From: an uncultured Erysipelotrichaceae bacterium
Lineage (GTDB): Bacteria > Bacillota_I > Bacilli_A > Erysipelotrichales > Erysipelotrichaceae
DNA: 64,000 bases
NCBI GenBank assembly: GCA_947569705.1
Contig: CANOSP010000006.1
Span: 21,525 to 85,524, forward strand
Reading direction: 5' to 3'
The translations under genes and the position numbers were made by a program. Below, one piece after another: positions 34,150-42,066 of this stretch (the first letter of the stretch is position 1; every line of letters starts with the position of its first letter). A model generated the notes under the pieces. It did not search any database. It was not told where the DNA came from and saw only the letters and a list, made by a program, of their open reading frames with translations.

Positions 34150-34659
34150 ATGGAATATGTGAAGGCGACTGAAAAAGATTCAGCACAAATCGCGAACTTA
34201 GTGAAGGATACAATACAGGTAATTTATCCGAGATACTATCCGAAAGAAGTTGTTGACTTCTTTTGTGAGCTCCATCGCAAAGAAAACATATCCTCGGATA
34301 TCACAAGCGGTTTTGTCGGTGTTTTGCGCCATGATAATATGGTTGTCAGAACAGGCTGTTATAAAGAGAATCATATTACAAGGGTATATGTGAAAGCACA
34401 ATGTCAAGGTAAGGGTTACGGAAGTTATATAATGCAATGTTTGGAAAATCAAATTCGTCTTCAATATGATTCAGTATATTTAGATGCTTCTTTACCTGCA
34501 AGTTGCTTTTATGAGAAAAGAGGCTATCAGACCGTAAACCATAAGCAATGGAATGTAGAAAACGGAAAAATCCTTGTATATGAGGTGATGTCAAAATCAT
34601 TGTTGAACACTTCTGCGGATATAGATATGATGATTAAGACGGAAATTTATCGGAATTGA
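34150..34659 (+). CDS. GNAT-family N-acetyltransferase
   Basis: 169 residues. The acetyl-CoA-binding motif A is clear: ITRVYVKAQCQGKGYGSYIMQCLE (Q/R-x-x-G-x-G/A near residue 84). A later YLDASLPASCFYEKRGYQTVNHK is the motif B end typical of the fold. The N-terminus (MEYVKATEKDSAQIANLVKDTI) is the usual first strand and helix. The substrate cannot be told. It sits alone between recJ and efp and has its own terminator. Confidence 0.85.
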   Translation: MEYVKATEKDSAQIANLVKDTIQVIYPRYYPKEVVDFFCELHRKENISSDITSGFVGVLRHDNMVVRTGCYKENHITRVYVKAQCQGKGYGSYIMQCLENQIRLQYDSVYLDASLPASCFYEKRGYQTVNHKQWNVENGKILVYEVMSKSLLNTSADIDMMIKTEIYRN

Positions 34660-34672
34660 TAAGTTGAACTGT

Positions 34673-34701
34673 AAAGTCTGTCTGAACGGCAGGCTTTTCT
34701 T
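34673..34701 (+). terminator. Terminator after the GNAT gene
   Basis: AAAGTCTGTC and GGCAGGCTTT pair (with G-T pairs) around TGAAC, followed by TTCTTTG. Confidence 0.75.
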
Positions 34702-34783
34702 TGATTCCTTCATAAATAAATTGACGGATACGATAAAATGAATTAAAATAGTAGAGGAAAAAAAGTAAAGAAAGGTGATTATA

Positions 34784-35347
34784 ATGATTTCTTCAAATGA
34801 TTTAAAACCGGGAATGACAATCCAACAGGACGGCAATATTTTTGTTGTATTGGAACAAAGTCAAAATAAGACAGCACGTTCCGCAATGGTTGTAAAAGCG
34901 AAAGTACGCAATTTACGTACAGGTTCTAATGTAGAACTGTCTTGGGGCGGCGGTGATAAAATTCAGCCGGCACGTATTGACAAAAAGGAAATGCAGTATT
35001 TATATGATACCGATGATGCTTTGGTATTTATGGATAATGAAACTTATGAACAGATTGAAATTCCGAAAGATCGTTTGGAATGGGAAATGAATTTCATTAA
35101 ACTGAATGATGATGTGACAATCTCGATGTTTGAGGGTGAGATCTTAGGTGTTATCTTACCGGATAAGGCAACTCTTCAGGTTGTGGAATGCGAGCCGGCG
35201 GTAAAAGGCGATACGGCAACCAGTGCATCAAAAAATGCGAAGCTGGAAAGCGGATTGGAAATTAAGGTTCCGCTGTTTATCGAACAAGATGAGATGATCG
35301 TGGTAAATACCGCTGACGGTAAATATTCCGGTCGTGCAAAAGACTAA
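34784..35347 (+). CDS. efp: Elongation factor P with arginine at the loop tip
   Basis: 187 residues, three beta-barrel domains; EF-P rescues ribosomes stalled on polyproline. Overall match is strong: MISSNDLKPGMTI, KVRNLRTGSNVE, KKEMQYLYDTDD, EPAVKGDTATSASKNAKLESGLEIKVPLFI. The domain I loop that reaches the peptidyl-transferase centre reads NKTARSAM where B. subtilis has VKPGKGAAF; equal-length alignment puts Arg32 at the position normally lysine. No EarP, EpmA or YmfI gene is in the window. The ATG at 34784 follows AAAGGTGATT. The proline-rich surface protein at 18.3 kb is an obvious potential client. Confidence 0.95.
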   Translation: MISSNDLKPGMTIQQDGNIFVVLEQSQNKTARSAMVVKAKVRNLRTGSNVELSWGGGDKIQPARIDKKEMQYLYDTDDALVFMDNETYEQIEIPKDRLEWEMNFIKLNDDVTISMFEGEILGVILPDKATLQVVECEPAVKGDTATSASKNAKLESGLEIKVPLFIEQDEMIVVNTADGKYSGRAKD

Positions 35348-35348
35348 A

Positions 35349-35370
35349 AAAGGGCAGTTGCTCTTTTTTT
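35349..35370 (+). terminator. Terminator after efp
   Basis: AAAGGGC-AGTT-GCTCTTT stem-loop followed by TTTT. Confidence 0.8.
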
Positions 35371-35512
35371 GTTAAGTGAAGTTATTTTAAGCAGTTTGAA
35401 TGTATTTGATTCTTTTATCGGTTTAATATTATAGATGAATATGCATCTTATCTCAAAATGATAAATTTTATCCGCAGATGAACTATTTCATAATGCAATT
35501 TAAAAAAGGATT

Positions 35513-35521
35513 TGCTATAAT
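35513..35521 (+). promoter_or_regulatory. Extended -10 promoter of apt
   Basis: TGCTATAAT, 29 bases before the apt ATG. Confidence 0.65.
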
Positions 35522-35550
35522 AATACTATTATAAAGGGAGGCTTTTATTT

Positions 35551-36066
35551 ATGAATTTAAAAGATTATATTGCGACAATACCGAATTTTCCGCAGGAAGG
35601 AATCCTGTTTCGAGATATTACACCGCTGATGGCTGCTCCGGACGCATTTCAGGAAGCTTGTAAGCGTCTTTGTGAGTTTGCTGAGGAAGTAGATGCACAA
35701 GTTATTATGGGACCTGAATCACGCGGCTTTATTTTCGGGTGTCCTGTTGCTTATGAACTTGGGATCGGCTTTATACCGGTAAGAAAACCGGGGAAGCTGC
35801 CGCGTGAAACGGTAAGTGTAGCCTATGATTTAGAATACGGAACCAATGAGCTGCATATTCATGCGGACAGCATCCAAAAAGGTCAAAGAGTATTGATTAT
35901 TGATGATTTATTGGCAACCGGCGGAACCGTCGATGCGACAATTCAAATAGTGAAACAGCTCGGCGGTGAAGTAGTCGGATGTGCCTTTTTGATCGAATTA
36001 CAATCCTTAAATGGAAGAGAGTTGTTAAAGGATTATCCGCTGTTGACATTGATGAGTTTTGAATAA
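35551..36066 (+). CDS. apt: Adenine phosphoribosyltransferase
   Basis: 171 residues, the normal size. Salvages adenine with PRPP to [20 protein letters not shown] near the N-terminus, [19 protein letters not shown] and the PRPP-binding [14 protein letters not shown] (about residue 111) are the family hallmarks. It precedes rel by 37 bases, as in many Firmicutes (recJ-apt-rel), linking purine salvage with alarmone metabolism. Confidence 0.97.
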   Translation: MNLKDYIATIPNFPQEGILFRDITPLMAAPDAFQEACKRLCEFAEEVDAQVIMGPESRGFIFGCPVAYELGIGFIPVRKPGKLPRETVSVAYDLEYGTNELHIHADSIQKGQRVLIIDDLLATGGTVDATIQIVKQLGGEVVGCAFLIELQSLNGRELLKDYPLLTLMSFE

Positions 36067-36103
36067 AAACGATAGATAACTAAGGAAAGCAGGTGAGCAA
36101 AAT

Positions 36104-38311
36104 ATGAATAAACAAACCTCGGTAACTTTCGATGAAGTGATTCAGGAAGTGAAGTCCTACATTCGCAAAGAAGAAAATATTGATTTAATTACGAGGGCAT
36201 ATTTATGTGCAAAAAAGCAGCATGAAGGACAGTTTCGCAAGAGCGGAGAGCCGTATCTGGTTCATTTGACCTCGGTTGCCTATATTTTAGCTCAGTTGCG
36301 AACCGGACCGACTACGATTGCGGCAGGACTGCTTCATGATGTGATTGAAGACTGTGAGGTCGGCTGTGAGGAAATGCGCGAGATGTTCGGTGATGAGGTG
36401 ACAATGCTCGTAGAAGCAGTCACTAAGATTTCCAATCTGAAATTTCAAGATGAAAAGGAATATCAGGCAAGCAATCATCGCAAGATTTTTATCGCTATGG
36501 CAAAAGATGTTCGGGTTATTTTAATCAAGCTGTCCGATCGTCTCCATAATATGCGTACCCTGCAATTTATGCGCGAGGAAAAGCAAAAGCGAATTGCGGC
36601 TGAAACCTTAGAAGTCTATGCGCCGATTGCCCATCGTCTCGGTATCAGTGAAATAAAAAATGAATTGGAAGATTTATCATTTATGTACTTGAACAATGAT
36701 AAATATCATGAAATTGCGCATTTGGTGGAAAAGCGCAAGGTTGAGCGTGACGATCAAGTACAGCAAATGATCCGCGAAATCAGTGAAATGATGGATGAAC
36801 ATCATATCAGTTATCGCATTTTCGGTCGCAGTAAGCATCTTTACAGCATTTATAAAAAGATGAAGACCAAAAATAAGCGGTTTGAGGAAATCATGGATCT
36901 TTTGGCGATCCGAATCATTACCGATACCGACAGTGCCTGCTATGAAATATTAGGATATATCCATGCGAAATATCGTCCGATTCCGGGGCGATTTAAGGAT
37001 TATATCGCGATGCCGAAGGTCAATCTGTATCAGTCTTTGCATACGACGATCATGGGAGAAGGCGGCAATATTTTTGAAGTGCAGATTCGTACCGAGGATA
37101 TGGATCGAATTGCCGAACAAGGTATTGCGGCACATTGGCGTTATAAAGAAAACGCGAATTATAATTCCAAGGTACAGCAAAAGGAGATTGAGGAACAGCT
37201 GCATTGGTTCAGAGATTTCAGCATTATGAGTGATGAAGTCAATGATGATGCGATGGAATTTATGAATATGATGCAGCGGGATATTTTTGAAGCAAATGTC
37301 TATGTGATGTCACCGAAAGGGCGAGTGATCGCATTGCCTAACGGCTCTACACCGATTGACTTTGCCTATCGCATTCATACAGAGGTCGGTCATCATGCGA
37401 TCGGGGCTACGGTAAACGGTGTGTTGGTACCGTTGAATACGCCGCTGAAAACCGGTGATGTGGTCGATATCAGAACCTCTAAGCAATCATTGGGACCGAG
37501 TGAAGATTGGATTAAATTCGTAAAGAGTACCCATGCCCGCAATAAGATCCGCTCCTTCTTTCAGCGACGTGAAAGCGAACAGCGTGCCGGCGGCATCAAA
37601 AAGGGCGAAGAAATTCTTCAGGAAGAACTGCGTCGCCGAAATTTAGACCTGCATCAATATTTTGATAAAAAACGGATAGAAACGATTATGAACTCGCTGT
37701 CTTTTTCCAATTACAGCGATTTGATGTATGCGATCGGAGTCAAGAGTGTGAGTCTTCCGGCGGTTATTGAGCGACTTGTCAAGCATAAAGCTAATGCCGC
37801 TTTAGATAATAATGATTTGGTTGAATTATTTAATCGTCAGGAAGCCAATCGCCGCAAAGCGCCGAGCAAAAGCGGTGTGTATGTAGCGGGTGTGGAAACG
37901 ATGAAGATTTCCTTGGCATCCTGCTGCACCCCTGTACCCGGTGATGATATTATCGGTTATGTCTCGATGGGGCAGGGGGTTAAGGTACATCGCTGTGACT
38001 GTCCGAATATTCAAAACGAAAAAGCTCGTTTGATTCAAGTGTATTGGGATGAAAACATTGAACAGAAGCAGTATGAGGTAAAGCTGATCATTCATTCTAT
38101 GGACCGCAATTTTTTGTTAAGCGATATTGTGACAATTGTATCACAATGCAAGGCAGGCTTAAATCATGTCGATTCTAAGGTGAATGATGATAAGATTACG
38201 GCAACGACCAAAATGAGTGTTGTGGTTGAAAATGCCCGCCATTTACAAATCCTGATGGCAAACCTGCGCAAGATCAATTCGGTAACACGAGTAGAGAGGG
38301 TTATTCAGTAA
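36104..38311 (+). CDS. rel: Bifunctional (p)ppGpp synthetase/hydrolase Rel
   Basis: 735-residue long RelA/SpoT homologue. The hydrolase HD domain is intact (YLVHLTSVAYILAQ ... AAGLLHDVIEDCEV), as is the synthetase domain (GRSKHLYSIYKKMK, DLLAIRIIT, KVNLYQSLHTTIMG, FEVQIRTEDM and EQGIAAHWRYK). TGS (about 390-450, MSPKGRVIALPNGSTPIDFAY), a zinc-finger/helical region with SCCTPVPGDDIIGY, and a C-terminal ACT domain follow. It both makes and degrades the starvation alarmone and senses stalled ribosomes. A second RelA/SpoT-fold protein is encoded at 49.4 kb. Confidence 0.96.
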   Translation: MNKQTSVTFDEVIQEVKSYIRKEENIDLITRAYLCAKKQHEGQFRKSGEPYLVHLTSVAYILAQLRTGPTTIAAGLLHDVIEDCEVGCEEMREMFGDEVTMLVEAVTKISNLKFQDEKEYQASNHRKIFIAMAKDVRVILIKLSDRLHNMRTLQFMREEKQKRIAAETLEVYAPIAHRLGISEIKNELEDLSFMYLNNDKYHEIAHLVEKRKVERDDQVQQMIREISEMMDEHHISYRIFGRSKHLYSIYKKMKTKNKRFEEIMDLLAIRIITDTDSACYEILGYIHAKYRPIPGRFKDYIAMPKVNLYQSLHTTIMGEGGNIFEVQIRTEDMDRIAEQGIAAHWRYKENANYNSKVQQKEIEEQLHWFRDFSIMSDEVNDDAMEFMNMMQRDIFEANVYVMSPKGRVIALPNGSTPIDFAYRIHTEVGHHAIGATVNGVLVPLNTPLKTGDVVDIRTSKQSLGPSEDWIKFVKSTHARNKIRSFFQRRESEQRAGGIKKGEEILQEELRRRNLDLHQYFDKKRIETIMNSLSFSNYSDLMYAIGVKSVSLPAVIERLVKHKANAALDNNDLVELFNRQEANRRKAPSKSGVYVAGVETMKISLASCCTPVPGDDIIGYVSMGQGVKVHRCDCPNIQNEKARLIQVYWDENIEQKQYEVKLIIHSMDRNFLLSDIVTIVSQCKAGLNHVDSKVNDDKITATTKMSVVVENARHLQILMANLRKINSVTRVERVIQ

Positions 38312-38341
38312 GCTTTCCTCTTTATCAGAATCACTTGCGAC

Positions 38342-38370
38342 TTGACATTTTAGATACACACTGGTAAACT
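38342..38370 (+). promoter_or_regulatory. Promoter of hisS-aspS
   Basis: TTGACA (38342-38347), 17 bp, TAAACT (38365-38370) preceded by TGG. Predicted start about 38377. Confidence 0.7.
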
Positions 38371-38376
38371 ATAGCC

Positions 38377-38592
38377 ATATCTGTTATGACGGAATACGCC
38401 TGAAACAGCGATCACAGAGAGGAAATGAAAAGCTGAAACATTTCTGTCGCATGACTTGCGAAGACACCGTTTAGGAGCATTCAGGAAATGGGATGCCGTG
38501 TATTTCACGTTACGAAAGAAAGAGCATGAGTTTTGATTCATGAAGTAAGGTGGCACCGCGTAACTACGTCCTTATCACAGGGCGTTTTTTTA
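38377..38592 (+). promoter_or_regulatory. T-box leader controlling hisS-aspS
   Basis: The T-box sequence AAGGTGGCACCGCG is at 38547-38560 and is followed by a terminator hairpin, CGTCC ... GGGCG with seven T residues, at 38567-38591. Stem I is closed by CCTGAA (from about 38399) and TTCAGG (about 38480). On its 3' side the sequence GAAGACACC holds GACAC at 38463-38467, overlapping an Asp (GAC) and a His (CAC) codon. Uncharged tRNA would favour the antiterminator and allow expression of hisS and aspS. Confidence 0.85.
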
Positions 38593-38610
38593 TTGACAGG
38601 AGGAATTTGC

Positions 38611-39945
38611 ATGAAGTATCAAGTACCGCGAGGAACACAGGATATTTTACCCGGAGAGGTGGAAAAATGGCAATTGCTGGAAGATCAAATCAGACAGTTT
38701 TGTCATGTGTATGATTATGATGAAATTCGTACACCGATTTTTGAACATACGAATGTATTTAAGCGAGGGAATGATGCCAGTGATATGGTGAATAAGGAGA
38801 TGTATACATTTCAATTGGAAAACTCAAGTACATCATTGACCTTACGCCCGGAAATGACAGCCGGTGTAGTGCGCAGCTTTGTGGAACATAAGCTGTTCGG
38901 CGAGCCTGATCTGCCGGCAAAGCTGTATTATGTCGGTCCGATGTGTCGTCATGAACGCCCGCAAAAAGGAAGACAGCGTATTTTTCACCAGTTCGGTGTA
39001 GAAGTGATCGGAGTGAAAAATCCGTTGCTGGATGTGGAATGTATCGCACTTGGTTGGTCTTTTATTAATTCTTTAGGCTTAAAGGATTTAAAGGTATTGA
39101 TCAATACGTTAGGTGATGATGAGTCACGCAATGCTTATCGTGCAGCCTTAAAGGAACATTTTAAAGATGCGATTGATACGATGTGCAGTGATTGTAAACG
39201 CCGCTATGAACAAAATCCGCTGCGTATTCTTGATTGTAAGGTAGACAAGGATGCGGCGGTTATGAAAACAGTGCCGAAGATGAAGGAATATTTGAATGAA
39301 GAATCTAAAGCATATTTTGATCAAGTATTAAAAGGATTGGATGCATTGGGCATTCCGTATGAAATTGATGATACGTTAGTCAGAGGATTGGATTATTACA
39401 CGCATACAGTCTTTGAGGTGGTAAGTGAAAACAAGGAGATGGGAGCGCAGTCAACTGTGTTCGCCGGCGGACGCTATGACGGATTAGTGGAATATTTCGG
39501 CGGTCCGGAGATGAGCGGTATCGGTTGGGCGATGGGAATTGAGCGCTTGATCATCGCTTGTGAGGCAGAAGAAATCTCATTAGGAGAAAAAGCCGAATTA
39601 GATGCGTATGTTATCTCATTATCATCTGAGGTTGCCCTTCATGCATTGTCCATCACAACAACCTTGAGAGCGAACGGTTATCGCTGTGAGTGCGATTATC
39701 AAAATCGTTCGCTTAAAGCGCAGTACCGCACGGTTGACCGCAAAAAAGCAAAGGTTGTTATCATTATCGGTGAAGATGAAGTCGCACAAGGAAGTGTGAC
39801 GATCAAACGCATTGCCGATAAGCTTCAAAAAACCGTGGCACTTGATGATATGGTAGCCACAATGGATCAGCTGTTTGAGGCAGAGAATGAACATGAATGT
39901 AACTGTGAGCCGGGAAACTGCACATGCTCACATCACCATGAATAG
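38611..39945 (+). CDS. hisS: Histidyl-tRNA synthetase with Cys/His-rich C-terminal tail
   Basis: 444-residue class II synthetase. Motifs: VPRGTQDILP (residues 5-14), TLRPEMTAGVVR (motif 2 region), RHERPQKGRQRIFHQFGVE, histidine A motif LVRGLDYYTHTVFEV and FAGGRYDGLVEYFGGP, motif 3 GIGWAMGIERL. The C-terminal anticodon-binding domain is complete (to about residue 425). An extra tail follows, ending ECNCEPGNCTCSHHHE, which has four cysteines and three histidines and could bind metal. The ATG at 38611 follows AGGAGG after the T-box terminator; a longer frame through the T-box is not real. Confidence 0.95.
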   Translation: MKYQVPRGTQDILPGEVEKWQLLEDQIRQFCHVYDYDEIRTPIFEHTNVFKRGNDASDMVNKEMYTFQLENSSTSLTLRPEMTAGVVRSFVEHKLFGEPDLPAKLYYVGPMCRHERPQKGRQRIFHQFGVEVIGVKNPLLDVECIALGWSFINSLGLKDLKVLINTLGDDESRNAYRAALKEHFKDAIDTMCSDCKRRYEQNPLRILDCKVDKDAAVMKTVPKMKEYLNEESKAYFDQVLKGLDALGIPYEIDDTLVRGLDYYTHTVFEVVSENKEMGAQSTVFAGGRYDGLVEYFGGPEMSGIGWAMGIERLIIACEAEEISLGEKAELDAYVISLSSEVALHALSITTTLRANGYRCECDYQNRSLKAQYRTVDRKKAKVVIIIGEDEVAQGSVTIKRIADKLQKTVALDDMVATMDQLFEAENEHECNCEPGNCTCSHHHE

Positions 39946-39959
39946 AAAAGAGGAATACA

Positions 39960-41696
39960 ATGAAACGTACACATAATAACGGGGAATTACGAATTCAAAA
40001 TGTGAATGAGCCGGTCACATTAATCGGTTGGGTCGCAAAGCGCCGCAATTTCGGTTCGCTGGTTTTTATCGATCTCAGAGATCGCGAGGGAATCACTCAG
40101 CTTGTCTTTGATGAAAGACTGACTGATGCGATCAGTGAGGTGCGTAATGAATATGTGCTGTCGGTAAACGGTACGGTAGTTGAGCGCAAGGATAAAAATC
40201 CGAAACTTGCGACCGGTGATATTGAAATCGCCGTTACGGATGTGAAAATCATCAACAGTGCGAAAACGACTCCGATCATCATCGCCGACGAAACCGATGC
40301 ATTAGAGGATACTCGCTTAAAATATCGCTATTTGGATCTGCGTCGCAAGCCGCTCCAACAGAATTTAATCCTGCGTCATCGCGTTGCGATGATTACCCGC
40401 AATTATTTATCCGATCAAGGCTTTATTGAAGTAGAAACACCGATCTTATGTAAATCAACTCCTGAGGGAGCCAGAGATTATTTGGTGCCGAGCCGTATCA
40501 GCGAAGGAACCTTTTATGCATTGCCGCAGTCTCCGCAGCTTTATAAGCAGCTGTTGATGATTTCCGGCATGGAAAAATATTTTCAAATCGCTCGCTGCTT
40601 CAGAGATGAAGATTTGCGTGCCGATCGTCAGCCGGAGTTTACCCAGATTGATATTGAGATGAGTTTTGTCGAAGAGGAAGATGTTTGGGAAATGACGGAA
40701 GGCTTAATGCGCAAAATCTTCCGTGAGATCAAAGGAATTGATTTAGAACCGTTTTTGCGCCTGCCTTATGAGGAATGTATGGCAAAATACGGCAGTGATA
40801 AACCGGATTTACGCTTTGATATGGAATGTCATAATATCAGTGAAGTGTTCCGCAATACCGAGTTTAAGTTGTTTGCGCAGATTTTAGAACAAGGCGGTAT
40901 TGTACAGGCGCTTGCGGTGAAACAGGGTGCCACTCGTTTTTCACGCAAGGAACTGGATCAGCTGCAGGAGTATGTAAAAGTATACGGTGCTAAGGCACTT
41001 GCATATTTGAAATACGGTGAGGATGGCATCAGCGGTTCTGTCGCCAAAGTGTTAAGCGATGAAGAAAAAGCAGCGATTCAAACAGCACTGCAGGTTGAAA
41101 ACGGTGATCTTGTCTTTATGATTGCCGATCAAATGCACACAGCACAGACGGCATTAGGCGCATTGCGTCAAAAACTGGGTCATCAACTGGAGTTGATTGA
41201 TGAAAATGCATATCGCTTTTTATGGGTTACTAACTTTCCTATGTTTGAATACAGTGCAGAAGAAGAGCGCTATGTGGCGGCGCATCATCCGTTTACCGCT
41301 CCGAATGAGGAAGATGTGGATAAGCTGATGAATGATCCGAAGCATTGTTATTCAAGGGCATATGACTTAGTCGTAAACGGCTATGAGCTGTTAAGCGGTT
41401 CGATTCGTATTCATGATCAGGAATTACAGGAAAAGGTATTTGAAGCAATCGGCATGAGTATGGAAGAAGCACATAATAAATTCGGCTTTTTCCTTGACGC
41501 ATTCCAATACGGCACACCGCCGCATGGTGGAGTAGGTATCGGTTTGGAGCGTTTGGTGATGTTATTGGCAAATACCGATAATATTCGTGATGTTGTCGCA
41601 TTCCCGAAAACGGCAAGTGCGGCAGATCTGATGAGTGATGCACCGAGTCCTGTTTATGAACAGCAATTAGATGAGCTGCATTTAAAGCTGAAATAA
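39960..41696 (+). CDS. aspS: Aspartyl-tRNA synthetase
   Basis: 578-residue bacterial-type class IIb enzyme. OB-fold anticodon domain at the N-terminus (LIGWVAKRRNFGSLVFIDLRDREGITQ); motif 1 and 2 regions with ETPILCKSTPEGARDYLVPSR, PQSPQLYKQLLMISG and FRDEDLRADRQPEFTQID; the bacterial GAD insertion (about 285-420); motif 3 GIGLERLVMLL near the C-terminus. It starts 14 bases after hisS and shares the T-box. Whether it charges tRNA-Asn as well cannot be decided by reading. Confidence 0.96.
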   Translation: MKRTHNNGELRIQNVNEPVTLIGWVAKRRNFGSLVFIDLRDREGITQLVFDERLTDAISEVRNEYVLSVNGTVVERKDKNPKLATGDIEIAVTDVKIINSAKTTPIIIADETDALEDTRLKYRYLDLRRKPLQQNLILRHRVAMITRNYLSDQGFIEVETPILCKSTPEGARDYLVPSRISEGTFYALPQSPQLYKQLLMISGMEKYFQIARCFRDEDLRADRQPEFTQIDIEMSFVEEEDVWEMTEGLMRKIFREIKGIDLEPFLRLPYEECMAKYGSDKPDLRFDMECHNISEVFRNTEFKLFAQILEQGGIVQALAVKQGATRFSRKELDQLQEYVKVYGAKALAYLKYGEDGISGSVAKVLSDEEKAAIQTALQVENGDLVFMIADQMHTAQTALGALRQKLGHQLELIDENAYRFLWVTNFPMFEYSAEEERYVAAHHPFTAPNEEDVDKLMNDPKHCYSRAYDLVVNGYELLSGSIRIHDQELQEKVFEAIGMSMEEAHNKFGFFLDAFQYGTPPHGGVGIGLERLVMLLANTDNIRDVVAFPKTASAADLMSDAPSPVYEQQLDELHLKLK

Positions 41697-41724
41697 GCAG
41701 GAGAATAATTTGTTATTTATGATG

Positions 41725-41760
41725 AAAATCACAGTGTCTTCACATGCTGTGATTTTTTTT
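41725..41760 (+). terminator. Terminator after aspS
   Basis: AAATCACAG and CTGTGATTT form a nine-pair stem, followed by a T run. Confidence 0.9.
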
Positions 41761-41789
41761 ACGATTAATTATCATAATGAAAATAATTT

Positions 41790-41843
41790 TTGACATTAAT
41801 CATTATAAATGTTATTATATAACTATAAAAGTAAACGGTTACA
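41790..41843 (+). promoter_or_regulatory. Promoter and cre-like site of the ABC transporter pair
   Basis: TTGACA (41790-41795), 17 bp, TATTAT (41813-41818). AGTAAACGGTTACA at 41830-41843 matches the cre consensus at 13 of 14 positions, just after the expected start. The leader to 42066 is about 240 bases, AT-rich, with no other recognised element. Confidence 0.5.
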
Positions 41844-42066
41844 TACTATGCTGTTTATAATTAAGGTTTATATTCAAGTGTATACATATAAGATGAAAGC
41901 GATACGATGTTTTACAGAAATAATTACTTGTCGGCGATAATTACACTTTATATACAAATAGGTCCGGTATATCAGTGGAAAGTTATCAATATATCGAAAG
42001 AAAAATCTTATGTACGAAACTATGCCAGAATCAATATAATCTATTTATTAATAGGGAGGGATTTTA

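Noticed and set aside
38533..38610. Longer N-terminus for HisRS starting upstream
   Set aside because: It would translate the T-box antiterminator and terminator; a proper AGGAGG/ATG lies after them.
41848..41940. A 30-codon frame in the leader of the ABC transporter pair
   Set aside because: No Shine-Dalgarno, no signal or double-glycine motif, and composition like the AT-rich leader; not supported as a peptide gene.
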